A DNA stretch of 59,870 nucleotides from Clostridiales bacterium. Lineage in GTDB: Bacteria; Bacillota; Clostridia; Tissierellales; GPF-1. Location of the stretch: contig JABXKS010000032.1 of assembly GCA_013619125.1 (NCBI GenBank), forward strand, positions 1 through 59,870, in the 5' to 3' direction. The notes beneath the pieces are model-generated. The model worked only from the letters and a program-made list of their open reading frames with translations, did no database searches and was not told the origin of the DNA. The position numbers were made by a program, and so were the translations under genes. Shown here piece after piece: positions 54,192-59,870 of the stretch (position 1 is its first letter; each line of letters begins with the position of its first letter).

Positions 54192-55221
54192 TATTTCAGA
54201 ATTGTTGCAGAATCAGGATGACTATGTCATTGTAGATGTGCGAACAACCCGTGAATTTTTAGAAGACCATATTCCAGGAGCGGTTTCGATGCCCATCCTA
54301 ACCGATGAAGAGCATCACGAAGTGGGGACCATCTTCAAACAGGTCTCTCATGAGACTGCCAAGGAAAAGGGCCTCGTTTACGCCGCCCCGAAGTTATTAG
54401 ATTTCTATCGCTATGCACGAGAGGTTGTCAAATCCGGAAAACGGATTTGCTTTCAATGCTTTCGAGGGGGCATGAGAAGTCAATCCATCGCCACTGTTGT
54501 CACCATGATGAATCTTCCAGCCTATGTGCTGGAGGGCGGGTACAAGGCGTACAGACAAGAGATCAATCGATTCTTCGAAACACCCATGCCGTTTCACCTC
54601 TTGGTGCTGCACGGCTATACAGGCGTTGGAAAAAGCCTGGCCTTAGAACAGCTTGAAAAGAAAAATGAACCCATCATTCACCTGGAGCGATTGGCCAAAA
54701 ATTCTGGATCTGTTTATGGCAATGTTTTTTACGACGATCAATCCATTACCCAAAAGAATTTCGAATCCATGCTCTATGCACAGATTCAGAAAAACAGAAA
54801 ACAAGGAAACAACTACGCCTGGATCGAGAGTGAGGGAAAGCGGGTCGGAAAGGTTGTACTGCCGCCTGTCTTTTATCAAGCCAGCGAGCACGGCACCCAT
54901 ATTCGATTGGAAACCAGCCGCGGCCAACGGGTTGAAAATCTCTTTTCCGACTATTCCATGGGGGGAAGGGTCGATGTATTAATTACAGCCACCAATCGTT
55001 TGCGCAAGCGCCTTGGCAATTCGCGCTGCGATGGAATCCTCGCTGCCATTGAAGCAGACAACCTGGATTTTGCCATTGAAGAGCTACTGGTCCACTATTA
55101 CGACCCTCTCTACGAGCATACCTTGGACTGGCCCTATGCCACCACCATTTCCTATGATAAGCCGGAGAGCTTGTCCATTCTCTTAATGGAATGGCAAAAG
55201 ACACAAAAGGAGAAAAAATGA
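54169..55221 (+). CDS. mnmH: tRNA 2-selenouridine/geranyl-2-thiouridine synthase MnmH (SelU)
   Basis: 350 residues. The N-terminal rhodanese domain has [20 protein letters not shown] and the catalytic cysteine in CFRGGMRS, residue 97 with the start used here. The C-terminal P-loop GYTGVGKS is at 149-156. It replaces sulphur with selenium at wobble uridine 34 of tRNAs for Lys, Glu and Gln, using selenophosphate. The start is TTG 54169: AAAGGAGG lies six bases upstream, whereas the in-frame ATG at 54151 precedes that site. selD is not in the window. Confidence 0.92.
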   Translation: MLPLQKISISELLQNQDDYVIVDVRTTREFLEDHIPGAVSMPILTDEEHHEVGTIFKQVSHETAKEKGLVYAAPKLLDFYRYAREVVKSGKRICFQCFRGGMRSQSIATVVTMMNLPAYVLEGGYKAYRQEINRFFETPMPFHLLVLHGYTGVGKSLALEQLEKKNEPIIHLERLAKNSGSVYGNVFYDDQSITQKNFESMLYAQIQKNRKQGNNYAWIESEGKRVGKVVLPPVFYQASEHGTHIRLETSRGQRVENLFSDYSMGGRVDVLITATNRLRKRLGNSRCDGILAAIEADNLDFAIEELLVHYYDPLYEHTLDWPYATTISYDKPESLSILLMEWQKTQKEKK

Positions 55222-56537
55222 ACGAATATTTTTATATCGAGACCTTAGGTTGCTCAAAAAACGAAGTGGACAGCCAACAGATTTCAGGCTATTTAACCCG
55301 CGCGGGATATCAGCAAACGATGGATCCCGCTCAGGCTGATTACTTGATTATCAACACCTGCACCTTTATTCTAGATGCCAAGGAAGATTCCATAGCGGCC
55401 ATCCTTGAGTTAGCCGATCTCAAGGTGCAGGGTCAGGCAAAGCGCCTGATTGTCGCCGGCTGCTTAAGTCAGCGCTACGGCCAGGAGCTCTTGAACGAAT
55501 TACCGGAAGTCGATGGATTGATTGGCACTGGAAACCTGCAAAAAATTGTAGAGGCGATCGAGGCAACTGGCACTTTTCTTGATATAGAGGACTTGAACAG
55601 CCCCTATTGCGAAGAGGTCCTTCGTGTTCTACCCGACAAGCGGACAACCCGCTATGTAAAGATTGCCGAAGGATGCAATAAGAATTGCAGCTACTGCATC
55701 ATTCCTTCCATTCGCGGGAATTTGCGTAGCCGCTCCATCGAATCCATCGAAACGGAAGTCAAGACCTTGATTGCAGAGGGCGCCAAAGAAATTATCCTGA
55801 TTGCACAGGATACCACGCGCTTCGGGTCGGATTGGGCTGGAACACCGCAATTGGATCGTTTGCTTCAAACTCTGGACAACATCGAAGGGGATTTTTGGAT
55901 TCGTGTTTTTTACATGTATCCCGAAGGGCTTGACGATAAAACCTTGACTGTTTTTCAACACGCAAGGCATCTCTTGCCGTATTTTGACCTACCTCTTCAG
56001 CATGCCAATGACAAGGTCCTGCGCGAGATGAATCGTGCCTCGACTCAAACCGGTATTGAAACCCTGGTAGCGAAGATTCGCGCCATGATTCCAGAGGCGA
56101 TTATCCGCACAACCTTTATTGTTGGATTTCCCGGCGAAACAAAAGCAGAATTCCAGGAACTGGTCGACTTTGTACAACGGATTCCCTTTGACAAGGTTGG
56201 AGTGTTTCCATATTCTGCCGAGGAAGGGACGCCAGCGGCCGATCGGAGCGATCAAATCCCAGAAGCGCTAAAAATGAAGAGAAAAGAAATACTGATGCAG
56301 ACTCAAATGAAGGTTTCTTCCCAAGGCCTGACCCGCTGGGGGGGAAGAGAAATGAAAGCCCTGATCGAAGAAATTGATACAGAGGAAGAAATCATGATTG
56401 GACGCACCTGGATAGATGCACCCGAGATTGATGGGATTGTCGCAATATCGATTGATCCGCGGGTTTCTGTTGGTGATTGGGTCATGATTCGCATTACCGA
56501 TACAACTGAATATGATTTGAGAGGAGAAGTACTATGA
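55218..56537 (+). CDS. rimO: Ribosomal protein S12 methylthiotransferase RimO
   Basis: 439 residues. An N-terminal MTTase domain (ETLGCSKNEVDSQ, INTCTFI, VAGCLSQRY) with three cluster cysteines is followed by a radical SAM core (GCNKNCSYCIIPSIRG) and a C-terminal TRAM domain. LGCSKNxVDSE-like sequence and length distinguish it from MiaB. It methylthiolates an aspartate of S12. ATG 55218 overlaps the mnmH stop, with AAAGGAG upstream. Confidence 0.95.
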   Translation: MNEYFYIETLGCSKNEVDSQQISGYLTRAGYQQTMDPAQADYLIINTCTFILDAKEDSIAAILELADLKVQGQAKRLIVAGCLSQRYGQELLNELPEVDGLIGTGNLQKIVEAIEATGTFLDIEDLNSPYCEEVLRVLPDKRTTRYVKIAEGCNKNCSYCIIPSIRGNLRSRSIESIETEVKTLIAEGAKEIILIAQDTTRFGSDWAGTPQLDRLLQTLDNIEGDFWIRVFYMYPEGLDDKTLTVFQHARHLLPYFDLPLQHANDKVLREMNRASTQTGIETLVAKIRAMIPEAIIRTTFIVGFPGETKAEFQELVDFVQRIPFDKVGVFPYSAEEGTPAADRSDQIPEALKMKRKEILMQTQMKVSSQGLTRWGGREMKALIEEIDTEEEIMIGRTWIDAPEIDGIVAISIDPRVSVGDWVMIRITDTTEYDLRGEVL

Positions 56538-57067
56538 ATTTACCGAATAAACTCACCATCGTCCGAATTCTTATGATTCCAATTTTTATGTTTGTATTGC
56601 TGGTTAACGATCATAGTTATCAAATATTGGCGGCCATCATCTTTATCATTGCTAGCCTGACGGATACCTTGGACGGATATATTGCAAGAAAATATAATCT
56701 GGTCACAAATTTTGGTAAATTTATGGATCCTTTAGCTGATAAGTTATTGGTCACTTCCGCATTCCTTTGCTTTATGCAAATGGATATTCTTCCCGCATGG
56801 TTCGTGATGGTCATCTTGACTCGAGAATTTGCCATCACTGGCATTCGCACCCTTGCTGCCAAGGAAGGTGTTGTGATCGCTGCAAGCAAATGGGGGAAAC
56901 TGAAAACAATCAGCCAAATGACCGCGATCATTGTCGTTTTGTTCAACAATTTATCGTTATCCTTCCCATTGGATCAAATATTGTTGTACATTGCCCTTGG
57001 ATTAACCATCCTTTCTGGTGCCGACTATATCATGAAAAATACAAAACTCTTAAAAGACGTCAATTAA
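56534..57067 (+). CDS. pgsA: CDP-diacylglycerol-glycerol-3-phosphate 3-phosphatidyltransferase
   Basis: 177 residues, five to six membrane helices. The CDP-alcohol phosphatidyltransferase signature D(x)2DG(x)2AR(x)8G(x)3D(x)3D is seen in DTLDGYIARKYNLVTNFG then KFMDPLADKL. It makes phosphatidylglycerol phosphate from CDP-diacylglycerol, the product of CdsA in this window. It starts with ATGA over the rimO stop. recA follows. Confidence 0.95.
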   Translation: MNLPNKLTIVRILMIPIFMFVLLVNDHSYQILAAIIFIIASLTDTLDGYIARKYNLVTNFGKFMDPLADKLLVTSAFLCFMQMDILPAWFVMVILTREFAITGIRTLAAKEGVVIAASKWGKLKTISQMTAIIVVLFNNLSLSFPLDQILLYIALGLTILSGADYIMKNTKLLKDVN

Positions 57068-57069
57068 TA

Positions 57070-57098
57070 TTGACGAAACAGAACGTTTGTACTAAAAT
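57070..57098 (+). promoter_or_regulatory. recA promoter
   Basis: TTGACG (57070-57075) and TAAAAT (57093-57098) with a 17-base spacer. The spacer contains GAACGTTTGTAC (57081-57092), itself a weak SOS-box-like site. Confidence 0.8.
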
Positions 57099-57104
57099 GA
57101 AATA

Positions 57105-57118
57105 AGAACAATTGTTCG
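57105..57118. promoter_or_regulatory. LexA (SOS) operator of recA
   Basis: AGAACAATTGTTCG fits the Gram-positive LexA/DinR box CGAACRNRYGTTYG at the conserved GAAC(N4)GTTC core, a perfect 12-base palindrome at 57106-57117. It lies just downstream of the -10 element, over the expected transcription start, where LexA would block RNA polymerase. Confidence 0.85.
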
Positions 57119-57137
57119 AATAAGGATGGTGACTTTC

Positions 57138-58145
57138 ATGAGCAAAGAAAAAGCATTAGAAATGGCAATGAATCAGATTGAAAAGCAATATGGAAAAGGC
57201 GCGATTATGCGCTTGGGCGAAAGCGCACATATCAAAATAGAATCGGTCTCGACGGGATCTCTACAATTGGATTTGGCTCTTGGAATCGGTGGGCTGCCTA
57301 GGGGACGTATTATCGAAGTCTATGGACCCGAATCTTCAGGTAAAACAACCGTTGCCCTTCATTGCATCGCCGAAGCGCAGAAAACGGGTGGAAATGCAGC
57401 CTTTATCGACGCAGAGCATGCCTTGGATCCAACCTATGCTGAAAAACTAGGGGTCGACATTGAAAACCTGATTGTCTCTCAACCCGATACAGGGGAGCAA
57501 GCCCTTGAGATCGCAGAAGCGTTAGTTCGAAGCGGCGCGGTTGACATTGTGGTCGTCGATTCCGTGGCTGCCTTGGTACCCAAAGCGGAAATCGATGGAG
57601 AAATGGGCGACAGCCATATGGGCCTACAGGCTCGTTTGATGTCTCAGGCATTAAGAAAATTGGCTGGATCCATTAAAAAATCCAATACCATTGTTATCTT
57701 TATCAATCAATTGCGTGAGAAAATTGGCGTAATGTTCGGAAATCCTGAAACAACGACCGGCGGTCGAGCACTTAAATTCTACGCTTCCGTCCGCCTCGAT
57801 ATTCGCCGCATTGAAGCCATCAAGAACGGGGATGAGTTCATTGGAAACCGAACCCGTGTCAAGGTTGTAAAAAACAAGGTCGCTCCGCCCTTCAAAAAGG
57901 TGGAATTCGACATTATTTACGGGAGAGGCATTTCCAGAACCGGAGATGTTTTAGACCTCTCTGTAGAAGAAGGCTATGTGCGCAAATCGGGATCGTGGTT
58001 TAGCTACGGCGAAGAAAAATTGGGACAGGGCCGTAACAACGCGAGAGATTACCTGGAATCCCATCCCGCTTTAATGGAAGAATTGGATCGTAAAATTCGA
58101 ATTAAACATGAGTTAATTGAACCGACAGAGGCTGAAAAAGAGTAG
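57138..58145 (+). CDS. recA: Recombinase RecA
   Basis: 335 residues. Walker [10 protein letters not shown] (63-71), the signature [14 protein letters not shown], and the L2 loop region [14 protein letters not shown] are conserved. It forms filaments on single-stranded DNA, drives strand exchange and stimulates LexA self-cleavage. The start is ATG 57138 ([10 protein letters not shown]). An in-frame ATG at 57126 is a possible alternative with a poor ribosome site. The usual recX or cinA neighbours are absent. Confidence 0.97.
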   Translation: MSKEKALEMAMNQIEKQYGKGAIMRLGESAHIKIESVSTGSLQLDLALGIGGLPRGRIIEVYGPESSGKTTVALHCIAEAQKTGGNAAFIDAEHALDPTYAEKLGVDIENLIVSQPDTGEQALEIAEALVRSGAVDIVVVDSVAALVPKAEIDGEMGDSHMGLQARLMSQALRKLAGSIKKSNTIVIFINQLREKIGVMFGNPETTTGGRALKFYASVRLDIRRIEAIKNGDEFIGNRTRVKVVKNKVAPPFKKVEFDIIYGRGISRTGDVLDLSVEEGYVRKSGSWFSYGEEKLGQGRNNARDYLESHPALMEELDRKIRIKHELIEPTEAEKE

Positions 58146-58168
58146 GGAATCCCTACTCTTTTTTTTTC
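58137..58168 (+). terminator. Terminator after recA
   Basis: A perfect 11-bp stem AAAGAGTAGGG (58137-58147)/CCCTACTCTTT (58151-58161), loop AAT, and a long T run to 58168. Confidence 0.95.
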
Positions 58169-58184
58169 TAACCCTTTGTCAATC

Positions 58185-58213
58185 TTGACACTCAAATTGA
58201 TTAGTAATAAAAT
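58185..58213 (+). promoter_or_regulatory. Promoter of rny
   Basis: Consensus TTGACA (58185-58190) and TAAAAT (58208-58213) with a 17-base spacer. The -10 overlaps the only upstream in-frame ATG (58212), so that codon cannot be part of the transcript. Confidence 0.85.
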
Positions 58214-58256
58214 GTATGAGATACAACAATTTGATAACGACAGGGAGGTGAAGACA

Positions 58257-59792
58257 ATCGATAATTCAATTTTTATTGCAGTAGGTACAGGCGCTGCATC
58301 ATTGCTGGCTGGATATATGATTCGCAAGAAAACATCGGAATCAAAAATCACCTCAGCAGAGGATGAAGCGAAAAGAATTATAGATGAAAGCAGACGAACA
58401 GGGGAAACTTTGCAAAAAGAAGTCCTCATTGAAGGGAAAGAACAGATTCAAAAGATGCGCTCTTCAGCGGAGGCTGAAAACAAAGAGCGAAGAAATGAAC
58501 TTCAATCTCTTGAAAAACGTTTGATTAACAAGGAATCCATCTTGGATAGAAAAGCAGAGAACCTCGAACGAAAAGATGAAACCTTAACGAAGAAAATTAG
58601 AAAAACAGAAGTCAAAGAAAATGACGTCGAAAAACTCTACCAAGAGCAAAAAGAAGAATTGGAACGGGTTGCAGGATTAACCGGCGATCAAGCGAAGCAA
58701 ATTCTTTTGGACGATTTGGAAAAAGAGATTGTCCACGAATCCGCGAAAATCATCAAGGAAAATGAAGCAAAAACAAAAATGGAATCAGAAAAAAAAGCAA
58801 GAAATATTATCACGTACGCCATCCAAAAATGTTCAACCGATCATGTGGCGGAATCAACGGTATCCGTTGTGGCACTTCCTTCGGATGAAATGAAGGGACG
58901 CATCATTGGTCGAGAGGGACGAAACATCCGAACCCTTGAAACCCTGACTGGGGTAGATTTGATCATTGATGACACACCTGAAGCGGTGATCTTGTCAAGC
59001 TTTGATCCCATTCGACGGGAAATTGCGAGATCCGCTTTGGAAAAATTGATTGCGGACGGTCGGATTCACCCGGCTCGAATCGAGGAAATGGTCAACAAAG
59101 CAAAAAAAGAATTAGAAGCGCAATTACTCGAATTTGGCGAGCAGGCAACCTTTGATGCCAATATCCATGGCGTTCATCCGGAACTGATCAAACTATTGGG
59201 TCGACTGAATTTCCGGACCAGCTATGGACAAAACGTATTGAAACATTCTATTGAGGTTGCGCATTTGGCTGGAACCATGGCAGCTGAACTTGGCGCCGAC
59301 GTGCGCATTGCAAAGCGCGCCGGTCTTTTGCACGACATCGGCAAGGCTGTCGATCATGAAATTGAAGGCACTCATATCGAGATTGGCATCGATCTTTGCA
59401 AAAAGTACAAGGAAAACGCAAAGGTACTCCATGCGATTGCAGCCCATCACGGCGATATTGAGCCTCAAACGATTGAAGCGATATTGGTTCAAGCGGCTGA
59501 CGCAATTTCTGCTGCACGACCAGGTGCCCGTAGAGAAACGTTGGAAACCTATATCAAGCGGCTTGAAAAACTGGAAGAGATCTCAAACTCCTTTGAAGGA
59601 GTAGACAAATCTTTTGCCATTCAAGCGGGCCGTGAAATTCGAATCATGGTGAACTCTGATTTGGTCAATGATGATCAGATTATCCATATGTCACGCGATA
59701 TTGTAAAACGCATCGAAGATGAATTGGAATATCCAGGACAAATCAAAGTGAATGTTATCCGTGAAACACGGGCAATTGAATACGCAAAGTAA
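58257..59792 (+). CDS. rny: Ribonuclease Y
   Basis: 511 residues from the start used here. An N-terminal membrane anchor (about 4-20, [17 protein letters not shown]) is followed by a long charged coiled coil (about 25-190), a KH domain ([19 protein letters not shown]) and an HD domain ([23 protein letters not shown]). It is the membrane-bound endonuclease that starts mRNA decay in Firmicutes. The start is uncertain. GGGAGGTG (58243-58250) is well placed only for ATC at 58257. ATG 58212 lies in the promoter and GTG 58248 lies inside the ribosome site. The predicted length from 58257 fits the family. Confidence 0.93.
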   Translation: MDNSIFIAVGTGAASLLAGYMIRKKTSESKITSAEDEAKRIIDESRRTGETLQKEVLIEGKEQIQKMRSSAEAENKERRNELQSLEKRLINKESILDRKAENLERKDETLTKKIRKTEVKENDVEKLYQEQKEELERVAGLTGDQAKQILLDDLEKEIVHESAKIIKENEAKTKMESEKKARNIITYAIQKCSTDHVAESTVSVVALPSDEMKGRIIGREGRNIRTLETLTGVDLIIDDTPEAVILSSFDPIRREIARSALEKLIADGRIHPARIEEMVNKAKKELEAQLLEFGEQATFDANIHGVHPELIKLLGRLNFRTSYGQNVLKHSIEVAHLAGTMAAELGADVRIAKRAGLLHDIGKAVDHEIEGTHIEIGIDLCKKYKENAKVLHAIAAHHGDIEPQTIEAILVQAADAISAARPGARRETLETYIKRLEKLEEISNSFEGVDKSFAIQAGREIRIMVNSDLVNDDQIIHMSRDIVKRIEDELEYPGQIKVNVIRETRAIEYAK

Positions 59793-59793
59793 G

Positions 59794-59822
59794 GATAAGT
59801 CTTCGGACTTATCTTTTTTTTT
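59794..59822 (+). terminator. Terminator after rny
   Basis: A perfect 8-bp stem GATAAGTC (59794-59801)/GACTTATC (59806-59813) with a C(UUCG)G tetraloop and a nine-T tract. Confidence 0.95.
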
Positions 59823-59870
59823 GCAAGTTTATGCAACTTAACTTTCATTTCTAATAATAAATCGTAATAT

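Noticed and set aside
58212-58256. ATG 58212 as the rny start.
   Set aside because: It lies inside the -10 hexamer of the rny promoter, has no ribosome site, and would add 15 hydrophilic residues before the membrane anchor.
1-59870. CRISPR arrays, insertion sequences, prophage, toxin-antitoxin or defence genes.
   Set aside because: No regularly spaced direct repeats, transposase, integrase or nuclease/toxin pairs were seen. Gene content and order are core throughout apart from the GH26-like gene.

Overview
The window is one contiguous stretch of core chromosome from a low-to-mid GC Gram-positive bacterium, most likely an anaerobic member of the Clostridia (Bacillota). This is read from the gene order (coaD / tmcAL / ackA-DUF177-rpmF-plsX-acpP-rnc-smc-ftsY-ylxM-ffh-rpsP-khpA-rimM-trmD-rplS; topA-codY-rpsB-tsf-pyrH-frr-uppS-cdsA-dxr-rseP-ispG-polC-rimP-nusA-rnpM-ylxQ-infB-rbfA-nrnA-truB-ribF-rpsO-pnp), from Firmicutes-only genes (polC, codY, ylxM, rny, rbgA, Asp23), strong aggAGG-type ribosome sites and consensus TTGACA/TATAAT promoters. 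The genus cannot be fixed from the sequence alone. The non-mevalonate isoprenoid genes dxr and ispG, acetate kinase, and a tRNA 2-selenouridine synthase fit a fermentative, selenium-using anaerobe.

Layout: (1) 1-300, the 3' end of a probable tRNA-Val, a complete tRNA-Asp and terminators. (2) 301-2076, minus strand: rpmB followed by a secreted GH26-like glycoside hydrolase, the one clearly accessory gene. (3) 2244-7769: an Asp23 protein and FakA, then recG, rsmD, coaD and a coiled-coil protein of unknown function. (4) 7782-8993, minus strand: tmcAL. (5) 9142-13111: ackA, yceD, rpmF, plsX, acpP, rnc (acetate, ribosome, phospholipid initiation, RNA processing). (6) 13126-22849: smc, the SRP genes ftsY-ylxM-ffh, then ribosome maturation and tRNA modification (rpsP, khpA, rimM, trmD, rplS, rbgA) and yraN. 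(7) 22915-28342: comM, dprA, topA, codY. (8) 28477-40531: rpsB-tsf, pyrH, frr, a 60-residue unknown protein, then uppS-cdsA-dxr-rseP-ispG-polC. (9) 40623-50599: the rimP-nusA-infB-rbfA-truB-ribF group, rpsO and pnp. (10) 50678-57067: an M16 peptidase, ftsK, mnmH, rimO, pgsA. (11) 57138-59792: recA with SOS operators, then rny.

Almost every gene is housekeeping and conserved. I saw no mobile element, CRISPR array, phage gene or defence island, and no clear undescribed system. No gene-free stretch exceeds about 210 bases. The more unusual observations are: rny, whose only well-placed start codon behind its ribosome site is ATC; a repeated stop-hairpin-ribosome-site arrangement at gene junctions that leaves no room for a promoter; a 12-bp hairpin without a U tract between acpP and rnc; CodY-box-like sites upstream of ackA and inside codY; the GH26-like enzyme with an unassigned N-terminal half; and a tiny gene translationally coupled to frr that resembles the C-terminal part of I78/potato-I type inhibitors.
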